A stretch of DNA of 64,000 nucleotides from Cyclobacteriaceae bacterium (GCA_028285685.1 JANQOR010000035.1:62001-126000); one strand, 5' to 3'. Positions 9,205 through 18,968 are shown, counted from the stretch's first letter. Program-made: numbers and translations. The notes: a model not told the origin generated them from the letters alone.

Positions 9205-10515
9205 ATGGGAAAAGTAATTGCATATTATCAGCCGTTAGGGAGGCTCAAAAACTTTGTGAACATCACACTTGTCATGTTCTTTTTATTCTCTTTTCACGTG
9301 CTAGTTGTATACTACCTGAAGAACATTTTTGGCTATGATATCAATTCACTCGAATACATCATGGTAAAGATGTGGAAGGAGCTGCTTCTTGTTGCAATGA
9401 TTGTTGGATTCGTTTTAAGCCGGGTGGTTAGTGTAAATCAGTCGACCACTAAGCTGATTTTTTTAGACTACCTGGTCACAATCAATATTTTATTAGGTGT
9501 ACTTTTCTTATTAATAGCTGAAAACTTGCTTGTTGGGCTTTGGAGCTTCAGGAGTCTTTTTGAAATTTATGGATTTTATGTACTTGGTAGAGTTTGTTCC
9601 TACTCATTTCAAGACTACAGGATGTTTTTTAGAATGCTCCTCCTTGCCGGTGTTTTGACGTCTATTTTTGGGGTCATTCAGGTCGAATATCTTGGTGTTG
9701 ATTTTTTCTATGATATATATGGAGTTGATGACATTGCGATTGCACTAACATCTTGGGATTATGAAAAATTAAGAGCCAGCTCATCGTTCATAAGCCCACA
9801 TGAATTCGGTTTGTTTTTAGTAATCAGCATCATCAGTTTTTATTATCTAATCAAAACCGATAACGAGAAAAGAAAAATCTATTTTACTGCGTTTCTTATC
9901 ATCATTGTTGGCCTTATCTACTCCCTCTCGAGGAGCTCCTATGTTATCCTATTTGTTTTTATAGTGATTGTTTCTATTAAAAATCGAGCATTTGTTTTTT
10001 ATGGCCTGGCTTTTTTATTGGTAAGTTATTTTGCATTGGATGCACTAGGTATTCTGGCTAACATACAGTCGATATTTTCTGGTGAAGACACATCTTCTTC
10101 GGGCAGGCTAGATGTATTGGCAAGGGCGATTGATGAGTACATGAAACATCCGTTAGGTTCCGGATTGGGGAGTGTTGGAGTGGTTGTGAGAAGGTTTAAC
10201 CCGGAGGCACCACAGTTTGAGGGTGAAATTTTCAATATACTGGTTATGTTGGGGCCGGCTGGAATTTTTTTGCACCTATTAATTTACTGGACAATTTTTC
10301 AGAAAGCTTTTAGCTTGAGCATCAAGAATGTCAGTGAGAAGGTACAACGAATTTCGATGGTGATGATACTAGTTATTGCGGCATTATTTCTTCGGGAATT
10401 AATTCTTCCACGTGACTTTACAAACTATTCAATAGGGTGGTTTTTGATAGGTAATTACATGTCTTTGACAAATGCTTTGACGATAAGGATATCGGGGTAT
10501 GAATCAAATCAATGA
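9205..10515 (+). CDS. O-antigen polymerase/ligase-like integral membrane protein (Wzy or WaaL type)
   Basis: A 436-residue protein with about ten to twelve hydrophobic helices. A larger periplasmic loop near residues 280-350 contains GRLDVLARAIDEYMKHPLGSG, which resembles the Wzy_C/O-antigen-ligase signature (arginine and H-P-x-G-x-G). An earlier conserved-looking motif is SSSFISPHEFG at about 193-203. It should polymerise repeat units or ligate polymer on the periplasmic face of the inner membrane. It lies between the export genes and the glycosyl/glycerophosphate transferase genes, and no other Wzy candidate is seen in the window. Polymerase and ligase cannot be told apart from sequence alone. 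Confidence 0.75.
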   Translation: MGKVIAYYQPLGRLKNFVNITLVMFFLFSFHVLVVYYLKNIFGYDINSLEYIMVKMWKELLLVAMIVGFVLSRVVSVNQSTTKLIFLDYLVTINILLGVLFLLIAENLLVGLWSFRSLFEIYGFYVLGRVCSYSFQDYRMFFRMLLLAGVLTSIFGVIQVEYLGVDFFYDIYGVDDIAIALTSWDYEKLRASSSFISPHEFGLFLVISIISFYYLIKTDNEKRKIYFTAFLIIIVGLIYSLSRSSYVILFVFIVIVSIKNRAFVFYGLAFLLVSYFALDALGILANIQSIFSGEDTSSSGRLDVLARAIDEYMKHPLGSGLGSVGVVVRRFNPEAPQFEGEIFNILVMLGPAGIFLHLLIYWTIFQKAFSLSIKNVSEKVQRISMVMILVIAALFLRELILPRDFTNYSIGWFLIGNYMSLTNALTIRISGYESNQ

Positions 10516-10583
10516 AAATGTCGAATCACTTAGGATTTTACATCACATAATAAAAGAAATTATTCAATTGTATATCACAAAAT

Positions 10584-12419
10584 ATGTGCGGAATTAACGG
10601 GATCTATGCAGATAGATTAATTGACCAATACGAGAAACGGATTGAAGCAATGAATCAGTCCATCAAACACAGAGGTCCGGATGCTGTCGGTCATGTTGTT
10701 TGTAATAATAAATTAGTCTTAGGTCATAGAAGGCTATCAATTATTGATTTGGACGAAAGATCCAATCAGCCAATGTCGAATAATTCGGGAGATATTGACT
10801 TAGTCTACAACGGGGAGATATTCAATTTCCAAGAACTTAAAAAGGAGTTGGAAGCCGACTATAATTTCATCACTACCTCAGACAGTGAGGTTATTTTAGC
10901 CGCTTATGAGGTCAAGGGTATAAAATGGCTTGTCGAATCAATAAATGGAATGTATGCAATGGCCATTTACGACAGGAGAAACAACTCGCTTTACCTTGTA
11001 AGGGATCGTTTTGGAATCAAGCCCCTTTATTACACCATCGATGAAGGAGTCCTGATTTTTTCTTCGGAAATAAAAGGGATTCTAAACTCAGGTTTAGTGG
11101 AACCCTCCTTCAATTCGAGAGCAATTGACGACTACCTTGGCTACAGGTACGTTAGAGAGCCAAATACTTTTTTCAAGAATATTTATCAGGTTCCATCAGC
11201 CTCCTATCTTAAATCCGTAGATGGAAAAGTTGTGGACGAACAAATCTACTGGAAGTTGCCAAGATTGAACTTTGACGAAGATTTCGACGAGAAAGAGATC
11301 AAATCGAAAACTAAGATAGAGGTGGAAGAGGCTATAAAAAGATGGCTTATTTCCGATGTGAAAGTTGGGGCTTATCTGAGTGGCGGAGTTGATAGTAGTT
11401 TGACCACTGCTATACTAACGGAGCATTCAAATTCACAAGTGGATACTTACACTATCGGCTTTGACGAGGAAGGTTACAATGAGTTTCCATTTGCGAGAAT
11501 TGTTGCCGAGAAGTACGACACCAATCATCATGAAATACTGATGAGCCAGGAAGACTACATAGGCAATTGGGAAGACTTAATCAAATACAAGGATGCACCT
11601 TTAGCAGTCCCAAATGAAATACCGCTTGCCATTATGTCTTCCGAATTAAGCAAAGACATTACAGTGGTAATCTCAGGCGAGGGAGCAGATGAATTGTTTG
11701 GGGGGTATGGAAAAATTTTCAGATCTGCATTTGACTATGAGAATCGAAAACCAGACGATAACTCATTTTACGACTATTTTGTTGGACAGTATGAATATGT
11801 TTCCAGAGATCTCAGAGATAGATATTTGTTGGTTGATGGGGACTACCGCCAAGAATTTGATGAGAAGGTTCAAATGGATTTCTCTCAACACCGAAATGAA
11901 GAGAACATTTTCAGATTCTTTCACGCATTTCATATAAAGGGACTTCTGAATAGAGTGGACTTAACTACAATGCAAACAAGTGTTGAGGCCCGGCCCCCAT
12001 TTCTAGACCACAAACTTATTGAGTACGTCTACGAAAATGTTCCTTACAGCTTGAAGTTAAAGTGGAATGATTGCAACGCTCAGGACAAGGCCAAATCACA
12101 GGTGGCTAAACAATACAGTGAAGAATTGGATACACCAAAATACATTTTGAAGAAAATATCTGAAGATTGGTTATCCGATGATATCATCTATAGAAAAAAA
12201 GTTGGATTCCCGGTACCGTTGACCAAGTGGTTTCCAAAATTGGCTGAAATTGCCGATGAGGCTTTATCGGAGGCCGATTGGTTAAATAAAAGTGAACTCG
12301 AGAACCTTATAAATGATCTAAGGAACTCTAATGATATTAGGGCTGGGCAGTATTTGTGGATGTTTATAAATGTTGAAATTTTCAGAAAAGAATACTTTAG
12401 GAAATCATGGAAATGGTAG
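10584..12419 (+). CDS. asnB: Asparagine synthase (glutamine-hydrolysing) family amidotransferase
   Basis: A 611-residue class II glutamine amidotransferase fused to an ATP-pyrophosphatase domain. The start MCGINGIY leaves Cys2 as the N-terminal nucleophile after Met removal. The synthase domain has the PP-loop SGGVDSS at about residues 266-272 and a downstream SGEGADELFGGYG motif. Length and motif order match AsnB-family enzymes. Within polysaccharide loci such enzymes may amidate sugar acids rather than make free asparagine. The family is certain; the substrate here is inferred to be a glycan precursor from location. Its 3' end overlaps the TagD-like gene by 13 bp, so the two are probably translationally linked. 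Confidence 0.88.
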   Translation: MCGINGIYADRLIDQYEKRIEAMNQSIKHRGPDAVGHVVCNNKLVLGHRRLSIIDLDERSNQPMSNNSGDIDLVYNGEIFNFQELKKELEADYNFITTSDSEVILAAYEVKGIKWLVESINGMYAMAIYDRRNNSLYLVRDRFGIKPLYYTIDEGVLIFSSEIKGILNSGLVEPSFNSRAIDDYLGYRYVREPNTFFKNIYQVPSASYLKSVDGKVVDEQIYWKLPRLNFDEDFDEKEIKSKTKIEVEEAIKRWLISDVKVGAYLSGGVDSSLTTAILTEHSNSQVDTYTIGFDEEGYNEFPFARIVAEKYDTNHHEILMSQEDYIGNWEDLIKYKDAPLAVPNEIPLAIMSSELSKDITVVISGEGADELFGGYGKIFRSAFDYENRKPDDNSFYDYFVGQYEYVSRDLRDRYLLVDGDYRQEFDEKVQMDFSQHRNEENIFRFFHAFHIKGLLNRVDLTTMQTSVEARPPFLDHKLIEYVYENVPYSLKLKWNDCNAQDKAKSQVAKQYSEELDTPKYILKKISEDWLSDDIIYRKKVGFPVPLTKWFPKLAEIADEALSEADWLNKSELENLINDLRNSNDIRAGQYLWMFINVEIFRKEYFRKSWKW

Positions 12420-12844
12420 AAAGGAAGATCACAGTCGGATACACAACAGGTGTATTCGATTTGTTTCATATTGGTCATTTAATTATGCTTAAAAATGCCA
12501 GGTCACTATGTGATAAACTGATAGTTGGTGTAACTACGGATGACCTAGTTTCTTATAAAGGCAAGAAGTCAGTGATTCCTTTTGAGGAACGTTTGGAAAT
12601 CGTAAGGTCTATTAGGTATGTAGATGCTGCAATTCCACAATATGATATGAATAAGTTTGAAGCGTGGGAAAAATTGAAATTTGACGTAATGTTTGTTGGA
12701 GATGACTGGCACAATACCGATAAATGGAAAAGTCTGGATGAGCAATTCATGGAGGTTGGGGTAAAGATTATCTATTTCCCCTACACAAAAGGGACATCAA
12801 GTACACTGATCAATGAAACCTTAAACAATTTGAGGTCTAAATAA
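12407..12844 (+). CDS. tagD: TagD-like glycerol-3-phosphate cytidylyltransferase
   Basis: Makes CDP-glycerol from CTP and sn-glycerol-3-phosphate in the cytoplasm. The 145-residue protein has the nucleotidyltransferase signature GVFDLFHIGH (residues 15-24) with its HxGH motif. It also has the RYVDAAIPQ stretch near 66 and the C-terminal GTSST motif near 128, which corresponds to the RTxGxSTT region. The length is close to that of Bacillus TagD (about 130). Related cytidylyltransferases use ethanolamine phosphate or heptose phosphate, but the two CDP-glycerol transferases directly downstream favour CDP-glycerol. The start overlaps the asnB end; an alternative start at residue 3 (ATG at 12413) is equally possible. 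Confidence 0.87.
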   Translation: MEMVERKITVGYTTGVFDLFHIGHLIMLKNARSLCDKLIVGVTTDDLVSYKGKKSVIPFEERLEIVRSIRYVDAAIPQYDMNKFEAWEKLKFDVMFVGDDWHNTDKWKSLDEQFMEVGVKIIYFPYTKGTSSTLINETLNNLRSK

Positions 12845-12858
12845 TAGAGTTCTATTTA

Positions 12859-14055
12859 ATGAAGCTTCTGTATCTTCTTCCTAGGTATTTATTTGGGAAT
12901 ATTCTTTACTTGCTGAGTTATCTGGTGCCGAAATCAAATCGAATTTGGGTGTTTGGGTCATGGGCAGGAGAGTTGTTTGCCGATAGTCCAAAATATCTTT
13001 TCCAGTATGTTTCAAATAGTGAGTTTGAGTTTTTCCCTGTCTGGCTGACAAGAAACAAAAAACTTGCTAATGATTTAAGGCGACAGGGGCTTAATTGTTA
13101 TCGGATAAATAGCCTTTTAGGTCTTTGGTATTCATTGAGGGCAAAAGTTGCAGTAATCTCCCATGGTATGATTGATGTGCATAGACATGCATGCGCTCGT
13201 CAAGAGATTGTTCAAACATGGCATGGCATCCCAATGAAGCCGGTTCTATTGTCTGATCCGAAGATTAAAGCTATAAGGAAAAGGAAAAGGAAAGCGCTGC
13301 TATCATTTTTTTTCCCATTTATAAAAAAAGATATAGAGTTCAACAATTACCTGGCAATATGTAGTACTTCACCTCATATTACTGATCTGTTTAGAAAAGT
13401 GTTTGGAGCCAGTGCCCCATTGGTTGAAACGGGTTTTCCTAAAAACGATGCTCTAGTCAAGAACTCCTATGAATCCGAGCTTGGGAGGAAGATAGAAAGT
13501 CAGATTGAGCAAGGATACAAGGTAGGACTCTATATTCCCACATACAGGCTAGAACATGAATTTGATATCGTGGCTTATTTGCAAGCCAATCTCGAACTTA
13601 TTGAGAAGTGGCTTGTAGAAGAAAGGATGTATCTATATCTGCGGTTTCACCCTTTTGATCAAAGGAGGCTTTCAGACTCTCTAAAGAGTTCACACGTGTT
13701 CCTTGTCAGAGATGAAGATATTAACAATGATGTTACCAACATTTTAGGTCTATTTGATTTGCTGATAACAGATTACTCCAGTCTTGCATTTGATTTTTTG
13801 ATGATCGAAAAACCAATTTTCTTTTTAGCGCCGGATAGGGAGGAATATATCGAGTCGAACGGTGAATTTGTCTACGATTACCAGGAGATGAACCTACCAA
13901 TTTCAAAGGATTGGAAGTCGGTTCTAGAAAAAATAGCTAAGGATGAATATCGAAATAGCTCTTTGGAAGAGCTGTCTGCGAAATACCATTCATACAAAGA
14001 TGGTAAAAATTCAGAGAGATTATTTAAGCTTATTTCAGACAAGATAAGCACATGA
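12859..14055 (+). CDS. CDP-glycerol glycerophosphotransferase family protein (TagB/TagF-like), first of two
   Basis: Predicted to transfer glycerol-phosphate from CDP-glycerol to a growing glycan or poly(glycerol-phosphate) chain at the inner face of the membrane. The 398-residue protein has an amphipathic or hydrophobic N-terminus (first 25 residues). It shows IWVFGSWAGELFADSPKYLF near 29-48, the conserved WHGIPMKP motif at 121-128, and LITDYSS near 305 with the family aspartate and serines. It lacks an extra N-terminal glycosyltransferase domain, so its size fits TagB-type enzymes. It starts 14 bp after the tagD-like gene and overlaps the second family member by 4 bp. The acceptor cannot be read from the sequence. 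Confidence 0.86.
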   Translation: MKLLYLLPRYLFGNILYLLSYLVPKSNRIWVFGSWAGELFADSPKYLFQYVSNSEFEFFPVWLTRNKKLANDLRRQGLNCYRINSLLGLWYSLRAKVAVISHGMIDVHRHACARQEIVQTWHGIPMKPVLLSDPKIKAIRKRKRKALLSFFFPFIKKDIEFNNYLAICSTSPHITDLFRKVFGASAPLVETGFPKNDALVKNSYESELGRKIESQIEQGYKVGLYIPTYRLEHEFDIVAYLQANLELIEKWLVEERMYLYLRFHPFDQRRLSDSLKSSHVFLVRDEDINNDVTNILGLFDLLITDYSSLAFDFLMIEKPIFFLAPDREEYIESNGEFVYDYQEMNLPISKDWKSVLEKIAKDEYRNSSLEELSAKYHSYKDGKNSERLFKLISDKIST

Positions 14056-15212
14056 GAAGAGCTGTAATTTTCTTTCTGGGAGTTGTATTGTGGCCCTTTT
14101 TTAAAGGACTTAAGATCAAAAAAGACGTTTGGATTTTTGGATCGGGAGAAGGCAATTCCTATTCAGATAACTCCAAATACCTATTTCAACATGTTGTACA
14201 ACATAAACCGGGAGTTAAGGCAGTATGGATCACTAGCTCCAAGAATGTCATTCAGCAGCTGGATAAGCAAGGTATTTCTGTTTATGGCAACTTATCTCTA
14301 AGAGGTCTTTGGTATGTTATGGTTGCAGAAGTCGTTTTCTTTTGCACTTCCCGAAATGACATTCATTACGTTTTCAAGAAGAAATCAAGGAAGATTGTGA
14401 ATCTTTGGCATGGCATGCCTATTAAAAAAATAGCTTATGACTATCTTCCACATAGACCCGAAAATAGGAACAGGAACGCACTATTGTGGGATACGTTTGT
14501 TGCTGGATTTCAACATAAAGAGGTTGATGTAGTTCTTGCCACATCATCCTTTTATAGGAAAATTCTAGAATCGTCATTTAGAAACCCAAATATTTATGTA
14601 ACTGGTCAGCCGAGAACAGATGCGTTCTTTCAATGGGATCGAAAAACGATGAAAGAGAAATTTGGCTTTGGTTCAGATAAAAAGATTATTACGTATATGC
14701 CTACGCATAGGGCATATGGAAAAGGAAAATTTAATCCCTCCATTTTTGGTAAAAACAAAGACGCACATATACTTTTTGAGAAGCACAATATAAATCTCGC
14801 TTGGAAATTTCATAAGAATATGGTTAGTTCAGTCCGCAAGGATGATACTTTGAATGCTTCTATAGTTGATCTATCAGCAAGGGGTGTGGACCCTCAAGAA
14901 TTATTGTTTATAACGGATATACTCATTACGGACTATTCTAGTTGTTATATAGATTTTCTGTTTCTGGACAGACCAATCATTTTTTATCACTATGACAATT
15001 ATGAGGAAGATGATAATGAACTTTATTTTTCGATCGCCAAGAATAATCCTGGAAGAATTGCGAGAACCGAAAAGGATCTTCTAGATGAAATTAGGGAGAT
15101 TTTAAATGGGAAAGATTCATTTGTTCACCGTAGGCAATCCTATAAAGAACTCTATCATAGCTATACAGATGGATTGAGTTGTAGCAGAGTTGTTGAATTG
15201 TTTAACACTTGA
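14052..15212 (+). CDS. CDP-glycerol glycerophosphotransferase family protein (TagB/TagF-like), second of two
   Basis: A 386-residue paralogue of the preceding gene with the same architecture: hydrophobic N-terminus, VWIFGSGEGNSYSDNSKYLF near 26-45, WHGMPIKK near 119, YMPTHR near 215 and ILITDYSS near 290. The two proteins are clearly diverged, which suggests different steps, for example priming versus chain extension; that split is inferred. Its start overlaps the previous stop by 4 bp (ATGA). The flippase ATG lies 1 bp after its stop. Such tight packing indicates one transcript carrying the whole glycerol-phosphate module. Confidence 0.86.
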   Translation: MRRAVIFFLGVVLWPFFKGLKIKKDVWIFGSGEGNSYSDNSKYLFQHVVQHKPGVKAVWITSSKNVIQQLDKQGISVYGNLSLRGLWYVMVAEVVFFCTSRNDIHYVFKKKSRKIVNLWHGMPIKKIAYDYLPHRPENRNRNALLWDTFVAGFQHKEVDVVLATSSFYRKILESSFRNPNIYVTGQPRTDAFFQWDRKTMKEKFGFGSDKKIITYMPTHRAYGKGKFNPSIFGKNKDAHILFEKHNINLAWKFHKNMVSSVRKDDTLNASIVDLSARGVDPQELLFITDILITDYSSCYIDFLFLDRPIIFYHYDNYEEDDNELYFSIAKNNPGRIARTEKDLLDEIREILNGKDSFVHRRQSYKELYHSYTDGLSCSRVVELFNT

Positions 15213-15213
15213 C

Positions 15214-16662
15214 ATGATTAATCAACTAAAAGGTCTGTTAAAAGATGCTTCTGTTTATGGTCTTGGAGAATTCCTTAATAAAGGCGTTCAGGTCTTGTTC
15301 TTACCATTGATATTTGCCTACATACCAGCAAAAGACTTTGGGATCCTTGAATATTTCCTGACATTTAAGAATTTGATTGCCGTGGTGTTGGGCTGGGGGA
15401 TAATTACTGCTATACAACGATTTGGTTCTGAGAATAATGGGAGCAACTTGAAATCTGTTGTTTCATCCTCTTTAATAGTCTTAATTGTCCTTGATTTAGT
15501 TGTTTGCCTGATCTTGTTGGTCGGTTCGTATTATTCCTTATCGGGAAACTTAACCATCGAAAATGGTCAGTTAGCTGCGATACTAACTATTCTTACATCA
15601 TTCTTTTTTGGAATCAGATCTGTATCACTCGGTGTCCTTAGATTAAAGAGGCGCCCTCAAATCTATATGCTTATCACCTTGGTAAACGTCTTTGTTTATC
15701 TCTTCGGAACTTTTATCCTGGTGGTCTTTTTAGATTCGACTTTTATGGCTTTTCTAGTCGCCGGATTTTTTGGTATTGTCATTTCAACTGCCTTAGGGCT
15801 TTGGTTTATCAGAGAAGAATTGCAGTTGAGCCTGGACATTAAGCTGGTGAAGAAAATCTACTCATTCAGTGCATCAGTTCTGACCACAGCATTGTGTTTT
15901 ATGCTATTGTCAAGCACAAGCAGGTTGTTTTTATCTCATTACGGCTCCTTTCTTGATGTGGCTACAGTAGGAATGGCGATGAAGCTCTCTTTGGTAGTGG
16001 GAGCTATCCTGGTAGCACCATTCAACCTTGCTTGGCTCCCTTTTGTTAATGACGTGCATAAACAGGACAACTTTAAACAAATTGTAAGCAAAGTGAAATT
16101 ATTGTATACAATCGTTGCAGGTTTTCTTATCATTCTAATTTCTCTGTTTTCTAAGGAAATACTCCTACTGGCGAACGACGAGGAATACTTGCTAGCTAGC
16201 AAATACGTACCTTTTTATGCATTCACCTATTTGCTACAAGGAATGTATCTAATACATTCATCTGGTCTTTACATTGAAAAAGCATCAAAAAAGTATCTTG
16301 CTATTGCACTTAGCACAGCAATTGTAAACATCTTACTCTTCATTCCAGTATTGAGTGATCTCGATGTTTTGAAAGCATCGATTATTACAGTATTGAGTTT
16401 CTTGTTCCAGTTTTACGTAACCGCTTTCTTTGCAAGAAAAACAATATTATTTAACCTTTTGAATAAGGATTTAGTCATTGTTATAGGCCTGATCTGTTCA
16501 ATTTTGACTCTTTCGTATTTTGATATAAGCGGGTTCACATTTTTTGTAAAAGTTGGAAGTATTGTATTCTTTCTATTAATAATCTTTACGATTACCTCAG
16601 CCAAAAAAGACATAAATGTTGTCCTTTCCGTGATTGAGGGAAAATTTAAGTTTAAAAGATAG
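15214..16662 (+). CDS. Wzx-type polysaccharide flippase (MATE/MOP superfamily)
   Basis: A 482-residue polytopic membrane protein with about 12 to 14 helices and the N-terminal pattern of polysaccharide-biosynthesis flippases (GLGEFLNKGVQVLFLPLIFAY). It should flip lipid-linked repeat units across the inner membrane. The frame runs upstream into the previous gene through a TTG at 15190. The ATG at 15214, 1 bp after the preceding stop, is preferred because it avoids overlap and matches the coupling seen in this operon. Its presence indicates a Wzx/Wzy-dependent pathway rather than the ABC-transporter export used for classic wall teichoic acids. Confidence 0.85.
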   Translation: MINQLKGLLKDASVYGLGEFLNKGVQVLFLPLIFAYIPAKDFGILEYFLTFKNLIAVVLGWGIITAIQRFGSENNGSNLKSVVSSSLIVLIVLDLVVCLILLVGSYYSLSGNLTIENGQLAAILTILTSFFFGIRSVSLGVLRLKRRPQIYMLITLVNVFVYLFGTFILVVFLDSTFMAFLVAGFFGIVISTALGLWFIREELQLSLDIKLVKKIYSFSASVLTTALCFMLLSSTSRLFLSHYGSFLDVATVGMAMKLSLVVGAILVAPFNLAWLPFVNDVHKQDNFKQIVSKVKLLYTIVAGFLIILISLFSKEILLLANDEEYLLASKYVPFYAFTYLLQGMYLIHSSGLYIEKASKKYLAIALSTAIVNILLFIPVLSDLDVLKASIITVLSFLFQFYVTAFFARKTILFNLLNKDLVIVIGLICSILTLSYFDISGFTFFVKVGSIVFFLLIIFTITSAKKDINVVLSVIEGKFKFKR

Positions 16663-16732
16663 AAGAGGTTGTCAAGGGATAGTCTAATAACGTCCATGGT
16701 TTCATTTTCTAAGAAACTTACTTCGCTTTAAA

Positions 16733-17491
16733 ATGATGAAGTCGCCTAAAATCACGGTCATTACATCTGTCTTCAATGGTGTCGAGTACTTGGAACAGTC
16801 CATTCAAAGTATTCTTAATCAGTCCTACGAGAATATCGAGTACATAATTGTAGATGGAGGTTCTACTGATGGATCTGTCGAAATCCTGGAAAAATACGAG
16901 CATGAAATTGATGTTATTATTAGTGAGCCTGATCGAGGCATTTATGATGCCTGGAACAAGGGATTGAAAGTTTCCTCGGGTGAATGGATATCTTTTGTCG
17001 GCTGTGACGATTTTCTTGAGACAGATGCCATTGAAAAATATGTGGGTAGGATAAATCAAGCAAATGAAGAGGTGGATTACCTGAGTTCCAAAGTGAAACT
17101 AATCAATGCCTCAGGAGAACTGATTAGAGTGTGGGGCTCTCCTTGGATTTGGAATACTTTCAAATGGAATATGAAGACCGCTCACGTAGGATCGTTACAT
17201 AATAAGCTATTTTTTCAGAAATATGGTCTGTACGACATCGGTTACAGGGTGACAGGTGATTATGAACTACTTTTGAGAGCTGGGAAAAACCTTAAGTATT
17301 TGTTCCTCGACGAGATCACTGCAAATATGAGAATGTCTGGTGTAAGCAATTCGAGTATGAGGGCTTTTAAGGAAGCATTTAGAGCAAAGAGAGTAACCGG
17401 CAAGAGGAACGCATTTCTCTGTTTAATGGATTTCCTATTTATCTATGCAGTTACCAGAGTCCACAAGCTGAGGAGCATAATCAAGAATTAA
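16733..17491 (+). CDS. Family 2 glycosyltransferase
   Basis: A 252-residue GT-A enzyme. The N-terminus KITVITSVFNGVEYLEQSIQ, the VDGGSTDGS nucleotide-binding loop (about 43-51) and the acidic VGCDDF motif near 86 (DxD equivalent) identify family GT2. It resembles WcaE-like colanic-acid transferases in the SEPDRGIYDAWNKG stretch. No transmembrane segment is obvious. Donor and acceptor are unknown. Two adjacent ATGs start the frame; the second, at 16736, is equally likely. The stop overlaps the next start (ATGATG at the junction), consistent with coupling. Confidence 0.85.
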   Translation: MMKSPKITVITSVFNGVEYLEQSIQSILNQSYENIEYIIVDGGSTDGSVEILEKYEHEIDVIISEPDRGIYDAWNKGLKVSSGEWISFVGCDDFLETDAIEKYVGRINQANEEVDYLSSKVKLINASGELIRVWGSPWIWNTFKWNMKTAHVGSLHNKLFFQKYGLYDIGYRVTGDYELLLRAGKNLKYLFLDEITANMRMSGVSNSSMRAFKEAFRAKRVTGKRNAFLCLMDFLFIYAVTRVHKLRSIIKN

Positions 17492-18558
17492 TGATGCGAA
17501 TAGCATTTGATGCGAAATGGTACTTTAAAGGTCCACCAAGTGGCAAGGTTGTCGTCAGAAATCTTATTAACAATCTTCCAAAATCTGAACGGGATAACGT
17601 CCTGCTTATATTTAGAAAGAGAGACAGGGAAAATGTAAGTGCGTCTGAGCAACTAGATGATTTTAAAAAAATATTTATCCCTAGCATATTTTCACTAGTT
17701 GACAACACGCTAATAATGCCAATTTATTTATTGGGGAAAAATATTTCGGTTGTCTTTTGCCAAAACTTCGTTCCTCTATTTGGATCTTTTAAGAAGGTGG
17801 CTCACATACACGACCTGTTGTTTCTTGAATTTCCTCAATTCTATTCAATGACAGAAAGACTTTATTTCATTCCATTGAGGCTTACGCGGTGGTTGGCAAG
17901 CGGAATTTTAACTGTCAGTCAGACGGAAAAGGAAAGAATTTCTAAATTTTACAGAATCGACAGGAAAAAAATCCATGTAATATATCATGGAGTTGATGAG
18001 ACATTTAAGCCAAAGGAAGAAACTGAGTTAAATGAAAAATTTGCCCTATTCGTAGGGCGACTTAACATTCGCAAGAATATAGATTTACTGGTCTCCCTGT
18101 GGAAAGAAAACGAATTTGACTTACCACTCAAAATAGTTGGTAGTTACGATTGGAAGACTAATAAGTATGATTTCGAGGAACTCGAGAAACACGATATTTA
18201 CTACCTGGGACACAAAGATCACACTGAGATCGTGGAAATTCTTCAGAAGAGCAAGCTCTTCCTCTTTCCTTCATTGGCTGAGAGCTTTGGACTACCTATC
18301 GTAGAGGCAATGAAATGTGGAATACCTGTCATATGTTTTGACAACACCTGCATTCCTGAAATTGCAGGTGAAGGTTATCAACTTGTTCCCAACCTAAACA
18401 AAGAAAAGTTCAAAGAGAGAATAGTTGAGCTGTCCTCAAATCATGACCTTTGGCAAACTTCCTCAACACATGGTGTCAAAAATGCTCGAAGATTCCTTTG
18501 GAAAAATTCTTCGGAGGAGTTGTTGACCTACCTCCTAAGTTTTGTTAAACCCCTTTAG
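17491..18558 (+). CDS. Family 4 (GT-B) glycosyltransferase
   Basis: A 355-residue GT-B enzyme of the glycosyl transferase group 1 type. The C-terminal half contains ALFVGRLNIRKNIDLL near 185 and the nucleotide-sugar motif PSLAESFGLPIVEAMKCG near 258-275 (E-x7-E pattern). The N-terminal half is similar to mannosyl or rhamnosyl transferases (HIHDLLFLEFP). It should add one sugar to the lipid-linked repeat. It is joined end-to-start with the upstream GT2 gene and is the last gene before a 410-bp gap, so a transcription unit may end here. Confidence 0.84.
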   Translation: MMRIAFDAKWYFKGPPSGKVVVRNLINNLPKSERDNVLLIFRKRDRENVSASEQLDDFKKIFIPSIFSLVDNTLIMPIYLLGKNISVVFCQNFVPLFGSFKKVAHIHDLLFLEFPQFYSMTERLYFIPLRLTRWLASGILTVSQTEKERISKFYRIDRKKIHVIYHGVDETFKPKEETELNEKFALFVGRLNIRKNIDLLVSLWKENEFDLPLKIVGSYDWKTNKYDFEELEKHDIYYLGHKDHTEIVEILQKSKLFLFPSLAESFGLPIVEAMKCGIPVICFDNTCIPEIAGEGYQLVPNLNKEKFKERIVELSSNHDLWQTSSTHGVKNARRFLWKNSSEELLTYLLSFVKPL

Positions 18559-18968
18559 ATGTACCTGGAAAGGTAAGAGAAGATGAATTTAATGAAATTG
18601 AATCCAAGCTTATTATAAATGAATTATTAGTAACATTGTCAATAGGAAGTAGTGTAAAATTCTGTCAATGAGAATGGAGTCATTTTTAGAATTCGGGGCT
18701 GTGAAGGACCAATAGTGAACGTTCAGCATTAGTTGGACTTATGTTCGTGGCTCTAGGTTTATACCCGATAGTAAAGATGAAAGTGAACGTGTCTGTTGCT
18801 GTCCAGACGGAAATGCTTACCTGAATACATGTGGAGGCCGCTTACAAGCTTACACGAGAGTGTGAAAGATCAGATTTATGCCAACACATGATTGAAGAAG
18901 GGGTTTCCAAGTTCTGAAATATATATTTGGGTTACTTCAGCAAGGAAAATTACTGGACTTAATAAATA
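18559..18968. other. 410-bp gap with a possible decayed coding remnant
   Basis: No intact gene, RNA gene or clear terminator is seen. On the plus strand an ATG at 18674 opens a 13-codon frame that stops at two consecutive stops (18713-18718). The same frame then stays open for 48 codons to a TGA at 18863. The latter stretch encodes a protein-like sequence with three adjacent cysteines (RVCCCPDGNAYLNTC). This may be a relic of a broken gene, but no family was recognised and chance cannot be excluded. Confidence 0.3.

Noticed and set aside
18741-18827. Short plus-strand ORF of 28 codons starting ATGTTCGTGGC
   Set aside because: Composition is not protein-like and it has no neighbours or translation signal; the other frame in this gap is the better relic candidate.
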